A stretch of DNA of 64,000 bases from Rubrivivax sp. (GTDB lineage: Bacteria; Pseudomonadota; Gammaproteobacteria; Burkholderiales; Burkholderiaceae_C): NCBI GenBank assembly GCA_022843905.1, contig JALHMT010000017.1, positions 54,033 to 118,032 of the forward strand, read 5' to 3'. Positions 27,560 through 39,288 of this stretch are shown here, one piece after another. The notes under the pieces are model-generated. The model ran no database searches and was not told the DNA's origin. It worked only from the letters and a program-made list of their open reading frames with translations. How positions within the stretch are numbered: the stretch's first letter is position 1; each line of letters starts with the position of its first letter. The position numbers and the translations under genes were made by a program.

Positions 27560-28792
27560 TCAGACGACGGCGCCGAGCTTGAAGATGGGCAGGTACATCG
27601 AGACCACGATGCCGCCGATCAGCACGCCCAGGATGACGATGATGAAAGGTTCCATCAGGCTGGAAAGGCCCTTGACCATTTCATCGACCTCGTTCTCGTA
27701 GAACTCGGCGGCCTTGCCGAGCATGTGGTCGAGCGAACCGGACTCCTCACCGATGGCCGTCATCTGCAGCACCATGGTCGGAAACACACCGCTGGCGGTC
27801 ATCGAGGTGGTGAGCGCCGAGCCGGTGGAGACGTCCTTCTGGATCTGTTCGGTGGCCTGCGCATAGACCGCATTGCCGGAGGCTCCGCCCACGGAGTCGA
27901 GCGCCTCGACCAGGGGCACGCCAGCGGCGAACATCGTCGACAGCGTGCGCGTCCAGCGGGCGATCACGGCCTTGTTGATGAGGTCCCCGAAGACGGGGAT
28001 GCGCAGCAGGATGCGGTCCATCGCCATCTGCATCTTCTCGGACCGTTTCCACGACTCGAAGAAGAAGTACAGCCCACCGCCGAGGATGCCGAAGATCGCC
28101 CACCAGTAACTGGTGAAGAACTTGGACATGGCAATGACCACCAGCGTCGGCGTGGGCAGGTCGGCGCCAAAGGACTTGAAGACGTCTTCGAAGGCCGGGA
28201 TCACGAAGATCATGATCACCGTCAGCACGACGAACGCGACGACGATGACCGCGATGGGATACATCAGGGCCGACTTGATCTTGCTCTTGATGGCCATCGT
28301 CTTCTCTTGATAGATGGCCAGGCGGTCGAGCAGCGCCTCCAGGATGCCGCCGGCCTCGCCCGCCTCGACGAGGTTGCAGTAGAGCGAATCGAAGTGGAGC
28401 GGGTGCTTGCGGAACGCCGATGACAGGCTGGTGCCGGTCTCGACATCGGAGCGGATGTCGTTCAGCAGCTTGGTCATGCGCGGATTGGTGCTGCCTCGCG
28501 CGACGATGTCGAAGGACTGCAGCAGCGGCACGCCGGCCTTCATCATCGTCGCGAGCTGGCGCGTGAAGATGGCGATGTCCTTCTGCTTGATCGAGCGGCC
28601 ACCCGAGGTGCGGCGCTTCTTGACCTTGGTGACCAGGATGCCCTGGCGTCTCAGGCTGGCACTGACCACCGACTCGCCGCCTGCGCGCAATTCGCCCCGG
28701 ACGATCTTGCCGTTCTTGTCCTTGCCCTCCCACTCGTAGATCGCGTCTTTCGCGTTCTTCGAAGTGCTCGAGGCTGCTGTTGCTGTTGCCAT
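27560..28792 (-). CDS. pilC: Type IV pilus inner-membrane platform protein PilC
   Basis: A 410-residue GspF-family protein with two repeated cytoplasmic T2SSF domains (about 75–200 and 280–400) and three membrane helices. Typical segments are FTRQLATMMKAGVPLLQSFDI, EAGEAGGILEALLDRLA and GEESGSLDHMLGKAAEFYE. It is the platform on which the PilB motor acts to extend the pilus. It stands between pilB (70 bases) and pilD (3 bases). The Ala/Thr-rich start (ATATAASSTSK) follows the ATG at 28792. Confidence 0.94.
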   Translation of the reverse strand: MATATAASSTSKNAKDAIYEWEGKDKNGKIVRGELRAGGESVVSASLRRQGILVTKVKKRRTSGGRSIKQKDIAIFTRQLATMMKAGVPLLQSFDIVARGSTNPRMTKLLNDIRSDVETGTSLSSAFRKHPLHFDSLYCNLVEAGEAGGILEALLDRLAIYQEKTMAIKSKIKSALMYPIAVIVVAFVVLTVIMIFVIPAFEDVFKSFGADLPTPTLVVIAMSKFFTSYWWAIFGILGGGLYFFFESWKRSEKMQMAMDRILLRIPVFGDLINKAVIARWTRTLSTMFAAGVPLVEALDSVGGASGNAVYAQATEQIQKDVSTGSALTTSMTASGVFPTMVLQMTAIGEESGSLDHMLGKAAEFYENEVDEMVKGLSSLMEPFIIVILGVLIGGIVVSMYLPIFKLGAVV

Positions 28793-28862
28793 GGGGTCTC
28801 CGGGTGGGGCCTACTGCGACTGATTCTCTCTGCGCCGGCGCGTGCACCCGTGGCGCCCGGGC

Positions 28863-30590
28863 CTACTCGTTCGTGACAGTGATCACTTCTTCGAGCGTCG
28901 TCATGCCCGTCTTCACCTTGATCAGTCCGGCCTGCCGCAGGTCTCGCACGCCATCGGCCTGAGCCTGTTGTGCGATGTCCAGCGCCGAACCCTCGGACAG
29001 GATGATGCGCTGCATGGCCTCCGTTATCGGCATCACCTGGTACAGACCAACCCGTCCTTTGTAACCGTTGTTGCAAGTCGAGCAGCCCACGGCCCGATAC
29101 GGCTTCCAGCTTCCATCCAGATCGGTCGGTTGATAGCCTGCCTTGAGGAGGGCCTCGCGCGGGTACTCGGCTGGAGTCTTGCAGTTTTCACACAAACGCC
29201 TTGCCAGCCGTTGGGCCGTGATGAGGAGCACGCTGGAAGCGATGTTGAAAGGAGCCACACCCATGTTCATCAAGCGGGTCAGCGTCGACGGCGCATCGTT
29301 CGTATGCAGCGTGGACATCACCAGGTGTCCGGTCTGCGCCGCCTTCAGCGCGATGTCTGCAGTCTCCAGGTCGCGGATTTCGCCCACCATGATGATGTCA
29401 GGATCCTGCCGCAGGAAGGACTTCAGCGCCGCGGCGAAGGTCAGACCCGCGCGGTCATTGACGTTGACCTGGTTGATGCCGGGCAGGTTGATTTCCGCCG
29501 GGTCTTCCACCGTGGCGATGTTCACGCCGGGCTGGTTCAGCAGGTTCAGGCAGGTGTACAGCGACACCGTCTTGCCGCTGCCGGTCGGACCGGTGACGAG
29601 AATCATGCCGTAGGGCCGCTGGATGCAGGTCAGCAGCCGCTCCTTCTCGATCTTCTCGTAACCCAGCGCCTCGATGCCCAGCTTGGCGCTCGAAGGGTCG
29701 AGGATCCGGATCACGACCTTCTCGCCGAAGAGCGTGGGCAAGGTGCTGACGCGGAAGTCGATCGCCTTGGTGCCGAACTTGAGCTTCATGCGCCCGTCCT
29801 GCGGCACCCGCTTCTCGGAGATGTCCATCCGCGAGATGACCTTGATGCGCGACGCGAGCTTTTCCTTGATGGCGATGGGCGGCTGGGTGATCTCGCGCAG
29901 TTCTCCGTCGATCCGGAAACGCACCCGGTAGTTGTATTCGTAGGGCTCGAAGTGAAGGTCGGACGCGCGCATGTTGATGGCGTCGATCAACATCTTCTGC
30001 AGGAAACGAACGACGGGTGCGTCCTCGACGTCGACCGAGATGTCGTTGGCCTCTGCGGCCTGCGCGTCGTCTTCGGTGACGTCGAACTCGAAGTCGCCAC
30101 TGGCCATCGACTCGATGACTTCGCTGGCACTGGCGCCCTGGTTCTCGATCTGCCGCAGCAGCTTGTCGTACTCGACGACGACCCACTCCGGTGTCAGCTG
30201 GGTGGCGAACTTGATGCGTTCGGCCGCCTCCTGGTCGGTCGGGTCAGCCGCGCCGATGAAAAGACGGTTGCCGCGCTTGCCCAGCGCGATGAGTTGGTAC
30301 TGTGCGGCGATCTTGCCGTCGAGCACGTTGCGAGGGAGCTTCTGCGCGTCGACCGTATTGAGGTCAAGCAGGGGCAGGGCCAGCACCGAGGACAAGGTGT
30401 GCGCGAGCTCGGACGGTTGGACGGCCCCGGCCGCGATGACGGAGGAAACGAAACTGACGCGCCGCTCCTTCGACGACTTGGCCAGATCCTCGGCCGCCTT
30501 GGCGGTCAGCTTGCCCGCATGCACCAGCACGCGCGCCACGCCACTGAGGGTGGACGACGGTGATTCGGCGACGGTATCGGCAGGTGGCAT
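28863..30590 (-). CDS. pilB: Type IV pilus extension ATPase PilB
   Basis: A 575-residue GspE-family hexameric ATPase that powers pilus assembly. It contains an N-terminal GSPII_E domain (about 20–170), Walker A LVTGPTGSGKTVSLY (about 330), an Asp box and Walker B DIIMVGEIRDLETAD, a His box (STLHTNDAPSTLTRL) and the zinc tetracysteine CENC … CSTC near 465–510. The ATG at 30590 was chosen because the resulting start (PPADTV … TLSGVARVLVHAGKL) matches the family; a 38-codon upstream extension reaches toward the tRNA-Pro and is unlikely. It heads the pilBCD operon. Confidence 0.95.
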   Translation of the reverse strand: MPPADTVAESPSSTLSGVARVLVHAGKLTAKAAEDLAKSSKERRVSFVSSVIAAGAVQPSELAHTLSSVLALPLLDLNTVDAQKLPRNVLDGKIAAQYQLIALGKRGNRLFIGAADPTDQEAAERIKFATQLTPEWVVVEYDKLLRQIENQGASASEVIESMASGDFEFDVTEDDAQAAEANDISVDVEDAPVVRFLQKMLIDAINMRASDLHFEPYEYNYRVRFRIDGELREITQPPIAIKEKLASRIKVISRMDISEKRVPQDGRMKLKFGTKAIDFRVSTLPTLFGEKVVIRILDPSSAKLGIEALGYEKIEKERLLTCIQRPYGMILVTGPTGSGKTVSLYTCLNLLNQPGVNIATVEDPAEINLPGINQVNVNDRAGLTFAAALKSFLRQDPDIIMVGEIRDLETADIALKAAQTGHLVMSTLHTNDAPSTLTRLMNMGVAPFNIASSVLLITAQRLARRLCENCKTPAEYPREALLKAGYQPTDLDGSWKPYRAVGCSTCNNGYKGRVGLYQVMPITEAMQRIILSEGSALDIAQQAQADGVRDLRQAGLIKVKTGMTTLEEVITVTNE

Positions 30591-30735
30591 GCAGTCGGGC
30601 GTACCGTGTTGGGCGGACAGCGACAGATCATCGCCGATCGCTGCCTGGCTGTAAACGGACCGCCCGTGCGCCACAGCGCGCTCGTCCAGCCCTTGCACGC
30701 ACAAGCCCGGGGGAAACGAGCGGGCAGGAGAGGCG

Positions 30736-30814
<79 letters not shown>

Positions 30815-30827
30815 ATTCGGTCGACCG

Positions 30828-30849
30828 GACTGACAACGGACTGTCAGTC
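30828..30849. repeat. 8-6-8 inverted repeat between ispB and tRNA-Pro
   Basis: GACTGACA (30828–30835) and TGTCAGTC (30842–30849) are perfect inverted arms around six bases, 14 bases upstream of the tRNA-Pro 5' end and 50 bases past the ispB stop. It may end ispB mRNA or be a protein site in the tRNA promoter region. No T run follows on either strand. Confidence 0.5.
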
Positions 30850-30898
30850 GCGTTCATTTCCTGGTGCCGCTGGATCGCCGGAGAGCCCTGGGGGACCT

Positions 30899-31855
30899 TC
30901 AAGACGTTCTGTGCACCGACCGAGAACACAATTCTAGCAGAGCGTCACGGGCCCAGGAGTCGGGCAGCGCTCCAAGGCAATCGCGAGCCTTCACGGCCTC
31001 GCTCTCGGCGGCCTCGCGCGTGGCGTCAAGCGCCCCCGTACGGCGCACGATGGCGAGAATCTGCGACAGTTCTTCAGTGGCGCCGTGCTCGATCGCGCCG
31101 CGGATGAGGGCACGCTCGCCGGCATCGGCACGGTCCATCGCCACCAGCAAGGGCAAGGTAGGCTTGCCTTCGCGCAGATCGTCGCCGACGTTCTTGCCCA
31201 GAGCGTGCGAATCGCCTTCGTAGTCGAGCAGGTCGTCGACGAGCTGGAACGCTGTGCCCAACGCGCGACCGTAGCCGGCACAGGCTTCCTCGGTGGCCTC
31301 GTCGGCACCCGCGAGCACGGCACCGAGCCGGGCGCTGGCCTCGAACAGCTTGGCCGTCTTGAACCGGATCACGCGAAGGTAGTCGTCGACCGACAGGTCC
31401 GGGTCGTGCATGTTCATCAACTGCAGGACCTCGCCTTCGGCGATGACGTTGGTCGCGTCCGCCAGCACGGACAACACGCGCATGTTCTGCACCGACACCA
31501 TCATCTGGAAAGCGCGCGAGTAAAGGAAGTCGCCCACGAGGACGCTGGCCGCATTGCCGAAGGCGGCATTGGCCGTGGCGCGGCCGCGCCTGAGCGAGGA
31601 CTCGTCGACGACATCGTCGTGCAGCAGCGTCGCGGTGTGGATGAACTCCACCACCGCGGCCAGTTCGAAGCGTGCAGCACCCTGGTACCCCAGTGCCTCG
31701 GCCACCAGGAGTACCAGGCGGGGCCGAATGCGCTTGCCACCAGCCGAGATGATGTAACCGGAGATCTGGTCGATGAGGGCGACCTGCGACGACAGCCTCT
31801 GGCGGATCACCTCGTCCACGCGCTGCATGGCAGCCCCCATCGGGTCAGACGTCAC
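30899..31855 (-). CDS. ispB: Octaprenyl (polyprenyl) diphosphate synthase
   Basis: About 318 residues; a trans-polyprenyl synthase that builds the side chain of ubiquinone. It shows the first Asp-rich motif LLHDDVVDESSLRRGR (about residue 83), the second GTAFQLVDDLLDYEGD (about 210), and GGKRIRPRLVLL near the start. The frame is open further upstream, but a TATAAT at 31908–31913 overlaps the earlier ATG candidate, so the start must be downstream of it. GTG at 31855 gives an N-terminus matching E. coli IspB in length; ATG at 31840 or 31828 are alternatives, the last with a G-rich site in front. It faces rplU across a shared control region. Confidence 0.9.
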   Translation of the reverse strand: MTSDPMGAAMQRVDEVIRQRLSSQVALIDQISGYIISAGGKRIRPRLVLLVAEALGYQGAARFELAAVVEFIHTATLLHDDVVDESSLRRGRATANAAFGNAASVLVGDFLYSRAFQMMVSVQNMRVLSVLADATNVIAEGEVLQLMNMHDPDLSVDDYLRVIRFKTAKLFEASARLGAVLAGADEATEEACAGYGRALGTAFQLVDDLLDYEGDSHALGKNVGDDLREGKPTLPLLVAMDRADAGERALIRGAIEHGATEELSQILAIVRRTGALDATREAAESEAVKARDCLGALPDSWARDALLELCSRSVHRTS

Positions 31856-31907
31856 GGCGGGGATCGTTTGTGGGTGGTGCACAGTATGGACGCAGATGCG
31901 CAGGCCC

Positions 31908-31913
31908 ATTATA
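31908..31913 (-). promoter_or_regulatory. -10 box of ispB
   Basis: A perfect TATAAT on the minus strand lies 52 bases upstream of the proposed GTG start of ispB. No convincing -35 box is seen at 16–18 bases. Confidence 0.5.
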
Positions 31914-32007
31914 GGAAGCAGCGCCATCACCACGATGCCCCGTGCTGAGCGGCTCGCAACGCGGCGCAATTCGCTCGAAAGCGCCGAAGCCCGGCCTCGT
32001 TGACCCG

Positions 32008-32016
32008 TGCTACACT
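32008..32016 (+). promoter_or_regulatory. Extended -10 promoter of rplU-rpmA
   Basis: TGCTACACT is an extended -10 element (TGn followed by TACACT). Transcription would start near 32023, about 290 bases before the rplU start codon. A TTGACC at 32000–32005 is too close to serve as its -35 box. Confidence 0.5.
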
Positions 32017-32022
32017 GGAAGG

Positions 32023-32312
32023 CTTCGTATTGCCACCTGCCCCGACTTGATGATCATTGCATGGTCAGCGAGCGGGCGAGGCGCATAGCGGGCGCTGCAG
32101 CCGGCGGGCTGCAAGTGGTCCGGCAGTCCCATTGAGCGCAGGACGTGCAGTCCTGCGGCAATTGAGATCCCGCCGGGCAGGCATTCGGGCGTCCCGGGGT
32201 CGGGACTTCCGGGCAACTCGGGTTTCCCGAGAAACGGAAGGCAGTTTCGGCTGCCATGCATCAAGGGCAGTCCTCTGGCTGCAGTGCGCCGCAAGGCGTG
32301 GAAAGGTCGAAC
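32023..32312 (+). ncRNA. Long structured 5' leader of rplU-rpmA, candidate autoregulatory RNA
   Basis: No conserved protein is encoded between the predicted start of transcription and rplU. The stretch holds several hairpins: an 8-bp stem with a five-base loop at 32137–32157 (arms CGCAGGAC/GTCCTGCG), a 6-bp stem with loop TTT at 32217–32231, a 5-bp stem at 32240–32255, and a GCAGCC/GGCTGC arm pair near 32097–32113. Ribosomal-protein operons are often controlled by such leaders binding their own product; this leader is a candidate for L21 feedback control. A possible 24-codon frame from 32055–32058 lacks a ribosome site. The family is not recognised. Confidence 0.4.
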
Positions 32313-32627
32313 ATGTACGCGGTCATAAAAACCGGAGGCAAACAATACAAGGTTGCCGCCGGCGAAAAGATCAAGGTAGAACAGATTGCTGCGGACGTGG
32401 GCCAGGAAATCGTGATCGATCAGGTGCTCGCCGTCGGCGAAGGCGCGGATCTGACGGTCGGGACTCCGTGGGTCGCGGGTGCCAGCGTGAAGGCCACGGT
32501 CGTGGCCCAGGGCCGGCACGACAAGGTGCGCATCTTCAAGATGCGGCGCCGCAAGCACTACCAGAAGCACGGCGGTCATCGCCAGCACTACACCGAGTTG
32601 CAGATCGCCTCGGTCAACCCGGCCTGA
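32313..32627 (+). CDS. rplU: 50S ribosomal protein L21
   Basis: A 104-residue protein of normal length, starting [20 protein letters not shown] and containing the C-terminal basic signature [21 protein letters not shown]. It binds 23S rRNA together with L20. It is the first gene of the rplU–rpmA pair and is preceded by a long structured leader. An in-frame ATG at 32256 would add 19 unconserved residues and is rejected. Confidence 0.97.
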   Translation: MYAVIKTGGKQYKVAAGEKIKVEQIAADVGQEIVIDQVLAVGEGADLTVGTPWVAGASVKATVVAQGRHDKVRIFKMRRRKHYQKHGGHRQHYTELQIASVNPA

Positions 32628-32648
32628 CGGGCACAAGGAGCGACAAGC

Positions 32649-32906
32649 ATGGCACAGAAAAAGGGCGGCGGTTCCACCCGCAACGGCCGTGATTCACAGC
32701 CGAAGATGCTCGGCGTGAAGGTGTACGGCGGTCAGACGGTCACGGCCGGCTCGATCATCGTGCGCCAGCGCGGCACCAAGTTCCACCCCGGCACCAATGT
32801 CGGCGTGGGCAAGGATCACACGCTGTTCGCACTGGTGGACGGCTCGGTGTCCTTCGACATCAAGGGCCCGCAGAACAGACAGACGGTGTTCGTCAAGCCG
32901 GTCTGA
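32649..32906 (+). CDS. rpmA: 50S ribosomal protein L27
   Basis: An 85-residue protein whose N-terminal tail ([16 protein letters not shown]) reaches the peptidyl transferase centre. The core shows [19 protein letters not shown] and the [16 protein letters not shown] signature. It follows rplU by 21 bases with an AAGGAG ribosome site and is ended by a strong terminator. Confidence 0.97.
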   Translation: MAQKKGGGSTRNGRDSQPKMLGVKVYGGQTVTAGSIIVRQRGTKFHPGTNVGVGKDHTLFALVDGSVSFDIKGPQNRQTVFVKPV

Positions 32907-32924
32907 CCGAGCTTCGCACGACAC

Positions 32925-32957
32925 CGAAGCCCCGGCCTGCCGGGGCTTCGTCGTTCT
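32925..32957 (+). terminator. Terminator after rpmA
   Basis: An 11-bp perfect stem (32925–32935 with 32940–32950) with loop CCTG is followed by the T-rich TCGTTCT. It separates rplU-rpmA from obgE; a TAACAT -10-like element near 32966 may restart transcription for obgE. Confidence 0.75.
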
Positions 32958-32970
32958 AGCAGGCCGCTAA

Positions 32971-35164
<2,194 letters not shown>

Positions 35165-35169
35165 ACCTG

Positions 35170-35200
35170 CCGACAGCGCCGCCTCAGCCGACGCTGTCGG
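35170..35200. terminator. Hairpin between convergent proB and rppH
   Basis: A 9-bp perfect stem (CCGACAGCG at 35170–35178 with CGCTGTCGG at 35192–35200) begins six bases after the proB stop and covers the last codons of rppH. It could serve as a shared stop structure, though no T run follows. Confidence 0.45.
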
Positions 35201-35750
35201 GTGGAGCCTCGGGAAGGTGCCCGTCGTCCTGGCGCGAGTGCCGCATGCCGGCACGCAGATAGCGGTTGTGGTGGTTCACGCGAGGCAGGAAGCGCGCCAG
35301 CTCGGTCAAGGCCATCTCGTACACGTTGCGCTTGAACTCGATCACCACGTCCAGCGGCACCCAGTACTCGTTCCAGCGCCAGGCGTCGAATTCGGGATGA
35401 TCGGTGGCGCGCAGGTTCATGTCGCTGTCGCGCCCCAGCAGCTTCAAGAGGAACCAGATCTGTTTCTGGCCCCGGTACTGACCCCGTGCGTCCTTTCGGA
35501 TGAAGTGGTCCGGCACCTCATAGCGCAACCAGTCGCGCGTGCGCCCGATGATCTCGACGTGATCGGGCATCAGCCCGACTTCCTCGTGCAGCTCACGGAA
35601 CATCGCCTGCTCGGGCGTCTCGCCGTACTTGATGCCGCCCTGCGGAAACTGCCAGGAATGCGTGCGCAGCCGCTTGCCCCAGAAAACCTGGTTCCGGGAG
35701 TTGAGCAGGATGATGCCGACGTTGGGCCTGAAGCCTTCCCTGTCGAGCAT
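35184..35750 (-). CDS. rppH: RNA 5'-pyrophosphohydrolase (Nudix)
   Basis: A 188-residue Nudix enzyme that removes pyrophosphate from 5' triphosphate mRNA and so starts RNase E-dependent decay. The Nudix box is [20 protein letters not shown] followed by VGL (about residues 38–60). The N-terminus [25 protein letters not shown] is typical. It faces proS across a 136-base divergent region in which no clear operator was seen. Confidence 0.94.
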   Translation of the reverse strand: MLDREGFRPNVGIILLNSRNQVFWGKRLRTHSWQFPQGGIKYGETPEQAMFRELHEEVGLMPDHVEIIGRTRDWLRYEVPDHFIRKDARGQYRGQKQIWFLLKLLGRDSDMNLRATDHPEFDAWRWNEYWVPLDVVIEFKRNVYEMALTELARFLPRVNHHNRYLRAGMRHSRQDDGHLPEAPPDSVG

Positions 35751-35886
35751 AATCAGACCTCAAATTGTGACTGATTTCATTATTGCACCGCTCGTGTGCA
35801 TGCAGCGATCTCTCGCTAACCCGCATGGTCATGCAGGGTCCGGTCGACGGGCGGAACGCTGAGCAGTCACCCTCCAAGAAGCACGC

Positions 35887-37632
35887 ATGAAAGCCTCTCA
35901 GACCTTCATTTCCACGCTCAAGGAAGCGCCAGCCGATGCCGAGGTCGCAAGCCACCGGCTGATGATGCGGGCCGGCATGATCAAGCGCCTGGGCGCCGGG
36001 ATCTACACCTACATGCCCATGGGCCTGCGTGTCATCCGCAAGGTCGAAGGCATCATCCGCGACGAGATGAACCGCGCTGGCGCCGTCGAACTTCTGATGC
36101 CCGTGGTGCAGCCGGCAGAGCTTTGGCAGGAGTCGGGACGCTTCCAGAAGTACGGCCCTGAGCTCATGCGCGTGAAAGACCGCCACGAGCGCGACTTCAT
36201 CATCCAGCCGACCAGCGAAGAGGTCATCACCGACATCGCGCGCCAGGAGCTGCGCAGCTACAAGCAACTGCCGCGGAACTTCTATCACATCCAGACCAAG
36301 TTCCGCGACGAGCGCAGGCCACGCTTCGGCGTGATGCGCGGACGCGAGTTCACGATGAAGGACGCCTACTCCTTCGACCGCGATCCCGCCTCGGCGCTGA
36401 AGAGCTACGACCTGATGTACCGCGCCTACTGCGCCATCTTCGACCGCTTCGGGCTGCAGTACCGGGCGGTGGCGGCCGACACCGGCGCCATCGGTGGCGA
36501 CGCCTCGCACGAGTTCCAGGTCATCGCCGACACGGGCGAAGACGCCATCGTCTACTGCCCCACCAGCGACTTCGCCGCCAACATCGAGCTGGCCGAGGCA
36601 GTGTCGCTGATCGCCCAGCGAGCCGCACCGGCGCAGCCCATGACGAAGACCCCGACGCCGGGCAAGAGCACCTGCGAAGACGTCGCGGCGCTGCTGGGCA
36701 TTCCGCTGAGCGACACCGTCAAATCGCTGGTGCTGGCCACCGACGAGCTGGACGACAAGGGCCTGGCCAAGCGCTCGACCGTGTGGTTGCTGCTGGTGCG
36801 CGGGGATCACAGCCTCAACGAGATCAAGGCCGGCAAGCTGCCGGGCCTGAAGGGCGGCTTTCGCTTTGCCACGGTCGCCGAGATCGAGGACCACTTCGGC
36901 ACCAAGCCGGGTTATCTGGGACCCATCCGCACGACACAACCGGTGAAGGTGGTGGCCGACCGCACAGTGGCGGCCATGAGCGACTTCGTCTGCGGGGCCA
37001 ACGAGGCCGACTTCCACTTCACCGGCGTGAACTGGGGCCGCGACCTGCCCGAGCCGGACTTCGTGGCCGACATCCGCAACGTGCTGCCCGGCGATCCGTC
37101 GCCCGATGGCAAGGGCGAACTGGCCATTCAGCGTGGCATCGAGGTCGGCCACGTGTTCTATCTGGGCACCAAGTACAGCGCCGCGATGAACGCCAGCTTC
37201 CTGGACGAGACGGGCAAGCCGCAGTTGATGGAGATGGGTTGCTACGGAATCGGCGTGACCCGCATCCTGGGGGCGGCCATCGAGCAGAATCATGACGAAA
37301 GAGGCATCGTGTGGCCGGATGCCATCGCGCCCTTCACGGTGGCCATCTGCCCCATCGGCTATGAGCGAAGCGCCGATGTCAAGGCGGCTGCCGACCAGCT
37401 GCACGAAGAGTTGATGGCCCTGGGCGTGGACGTCGTGCTCGACGACCGCGGCGAACGCCCGGGAGCGATGTTCGCCGACTGGGAACTCATCGGCATCCCG
37501 CACCGCGTGGTGCTGTCGGACCGCGGTCTGAAGGCCGGCACGGCCGAGCTGCAGGGCCGCCGAGAGGCCGAGGCCACGCAGGTGCCGCTCAAAGGCCTGG
37601 CGGGCGTGGTCAAGGGCCGCCTGAAGACATGA
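35887..37632 (+). CDS. proS: Prolyl-tRNA synthetase
   Basis: A 581-residue class II synthetase of the bacterial type with an editing domain. Motif 1 ([25 protein letters not shown] region), motif 2 ([25 protein letters not shown]) and motif 3 ([18 protein letters not shown]) are all present. The INS/YbaK editing domain that hydrolyses Ala-tRNA(Pro) lies at about 225–400, and an anticodon-binding domain follows. Length fits. It overlaps the lytic transglycosylase gene by four bases (ATGA). Confidence 0.97.
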   Translation: MKASQTFISTLKEAPADAEVASHRLMMRAGMIKRLGAGIYTYMPMGLRVIRKVEGIIRDEMNRAGAVELLMPVVQPAELWQESGRFQKYGPELMRVKDRHERDFIIQPTSEEVITDIARQELRSYKQLPRNFYHIQTKFRDERRPRFGVMRGREFTMKDAYSFDRDPASALKSYDLMYRAYCAIFDRFGLQYRAVAADTGAIGGDASHEFQVIADTGEDAIVYCPTSDFAANIELAEAVSLIAQRAAPAQPMTKTPTPGKSTCEDVAALLGIPLSDTVKSLVLATDELDDKGLAKRSTVWLLLVRGDHSLNEIKAGKLPGLKGGFRFATVAEIEDHFGTKPGYLGPIRTTQPVKVVADRTVAAMSDFVCGANEADFHFTGVNWGRDLPEPDFVADIRNVLPGDPSPDGKGELAIQRGIEVGHVFYLGTKYSAAMNASFLDETGKPQLMEMGCYGIGVTRILGAAIEQNHDERGIVWPDAIAPFTVAICPIGYERSADVKAAADQLHEELMALGVDVVLDDRGERPGAMFADWELIGIPHRVVLSDRGLKAGTAELQGRREAEATQVPLKGLAGVVKGRLKT

Positions 37633-38264
37633 GATCGGGCGTCGGCCTGCCGACGCGTCGTGCCTTCGGTCGCGCGTTGCTGGCCCTGCCGCTGGCGGGC
37701 GCCCTGCCCCGGGCTCAGGCCGGCGCGCAGGTCGAGGAGCCGCTGGCCAACGCCGTGCGTTCGGCGCTGGCAGCCGCCGTGGCCGACACGGCACCGCCCA
37801 AGCCGCGCTTTGACGACGTCGAGGCGCGGCTGGCCTACCTGAAGTGGCTGGGTGCCGCAAGCGACAGGCTCAAGCGGCGCAAGAGCGAGCACTTCACCCG
37901 TATCGAATTCCTGGAAACGGTCTGGTACGAGAGCCGGCGGGCCGGCCTGGAAGTCCCTTTGGTTCTGGGACTCATCCAGGTGGAGAGTGGGTTCCGCAAG
38001 TATGCGATCAGCAGTGCAGGAGCGCGTGGCTACATGCAGGTCATGCCCTTCTGGGCCCGCATCATCGGCGACGGCGATCCTCGCCGGCTGTTCCACATGC
38101 AGACCAACCTGCGCTTCGGATGCGTCATCCTGCGCCACTACCTCGACATCGAGAAGGGCGACCTCTTCCTGGCGCTGGGACGCTACAACGGCAGCCGGGG
38201 TCGCGCCGAGTATCCGAACATGGTGTTCGCCGCACGCCGGCAGTGGGACGTGGCGACTTCCTGA
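37629..38264 (+). CDS. Lytic transglycosylase (SLT domain), exported
   Basis: A 211-residue protein with an N-terminal export signal containing a twin arginine ([21 protein letters not shown]), so Tat export is possible. The SLT catalytic domain (about 85–200) has the Glu in [20 protein letters not shown], followed by [11 protein letters not shown] and [10 protein letters not shown]. It should cleave peptidoglycan between MurNAc and GlcNAc with formation of 1,6-anhydromuropeptides, the products handled by AmpD encoded elsewhere in this window. It overlaps proS by four bases. Confidence 0.85.
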   Translation: MRSGVGLPTRRAFGRALLALPLAGALPRAQAGAQVEEPLANAVRSALAAAVADTAPPKPRFDDVEARLAYLKWLGAASDRLKRRKSEHFTRIEFLETVWYESRRAGLEVPLVLGLIQVESGFRKYAISSAGARGYMQVMPFWARIIGDGDPRRLFHMQTNLRFGCVILRHYLDIEKGDLFLALGRYNGSRGRAEYPNMVFAARRQWDVATS

Positions 38265-38287
38265 AGGTCAAGGGGCGGAGCAGTGCC

Positions 38288-38851
38288 TCAGAGTCCTTGC
38301 CAGGGCTTGGGATGGGCGCCGCTGAATCCCAGCAGAGCCAGCACGCGCTCGACGCTCTCGTCGACCAACTCGGCGATGGTGGTCGGGCGGTGATAGAAGG
38401 CAGGCAGCGGCGGAAACACGATGGCGCCCATCTCGGTGGCCGCCGTCATGTTGCGCAGATGGGCCAGATTGAACGGTGTCTCCCGCACCATCAACAGCAG
38501 ACGCCGGCGCTCCTTCAGCGTGACATCGGCCGCCCGCGTCAGCAGGTTGTCCGAGAAGCCATGCGCCACGGCGGCCAACGTCTTCATGGAACAGGGGGCG
38601 ATGACCATCGCGGCGGTGCCGAAGCTGCCGCTGGCCAGGCAGGCGCCGATGTCGCCCGGCGCGTAGGCATGGTCGGCCTTCGCCTCCAGTTCGCGGCGGT
38701 CCAGACCCAGTTCATGGTGCGCGTTGATCACCCCCGATGGGGTGACCACGAGGTGCGTCTCGACATCCATCGCCCGGGCGCGCTCGAGAAGGCGCAGTCC
38801 ATAGATGGCGCCCGTCGCTCCCGTGATGCCGACGACCAGCCGCTGCGCCAT
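38288..38851 (-). CDS. ubiX: Flavin prenyltransferase UbiX
   Basis: A 187-residue enzyme that attaches a dimethylallyl group to FMN, making the cofactor of the UbiD decarboxylase in ubiquinone synthesis. It shows VVGITGATGAIYGLRLLE at the start, VIAPCSMKTLAAVAHGFSDN (about 85) and the conserved LKERRRLLLMVRETPFN and NMTAATEMGAIVFPP. It lies 10 bases downstream of grxD on the same strand. Confidence 0.95.
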   Translation of the reverse strand: MAQRLVVGITGATGAIYGLRLLERARAMDVETHLVVTPSGVINAHHELGLDRRELEAKADHAYAPGDIGACLASGSFGTAAMVIAPCSMKTLAAVAHGFSDNLLTRAADVTLKERRRLLLMVRETPFNLAHLRNMTAATEMGAIVFPPLPAFYHRPTTIAELVDESVERVLALLGFSGAHPKPWQGL

Positions 38852-38861
38852 CGGCTCGGGC

Positions 38862-39176
38862 TCAGGCCTTGTCCAGGATCTGTTTCAGCTCGCCGGACTC
38901 GTACATCTCCATCATGATGTCCGAGCCCCCGACGAACTCGCCGTCGATGTAGAGCTGGGGGATGGTGGGCCATTGGGCGTAATCCTTGATCCCCTGGCGC
39001 ACCCCCTCGTCTTCCAGCACGTTGAAGGTCTTCACGTTGCTGGCGCCAGCCGCCTTCAACACCTGGATCGCGCGACCCGAGAAACCGCACTGCGGAAACT
39101 GCGCCGTGCCCTTCATGAACAGCATCACACGGTTGCCCTTGACCAGCTCATCGATGCGCTTTTGTACGTCGTCCAT
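38862..39176 (-). CDS. grxD: Monothiol glutaredoxin, Grx4 type
   Basis: A 104-residue monothiol glutaredoxin with the CGFS active site (QFPQCGFSGRAIQVL, about residue 30) and glutathione-binding segments WPTIPQLYIDGEFVGGSDI. Such proteins carry 2Fe-2S clusters and deliver them in iron–sulphur protein maturation. The ATG at 39176 gives the usual start MDDVQKRIDELVK; a 35-codon upstream extension is unconserved. It probably forms a pair with ubiX. Confidence 0.94.
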   Translation of the reverse strand: MDDVQKRIDELVKGNRVMLFMKGTAQFPQCGFSGRAIQVLKAAGASNVKTFNVLEDEGVRQGIKDYAQWPTIPQLYIDGEFVGGSDIMMEMYESGELKQILDKA

Positions 39177-39288
39177 GCGGCGACTCTCCTGTGTTCGTTC
39201 GGGGAAGACGTCTTTATACGGCAAACCGAAAGCCCGGTCGCCCTGGCGGCGACATGCCCATACCGACGGCGACGCCGTCACGCCATCG

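Noticed and set aside
32000..32005. TTGACC as -35 box for rplU
   Set aside because: It lies only five bases before the better -10 element, and no good -10 sequence occurs 16–18 bases after it.
35593..37860. 755-codon minus-strand open frame over proS
   Set aside because: It is the antisense reading of proS and rppH flanks; no domain, no ribosome site.
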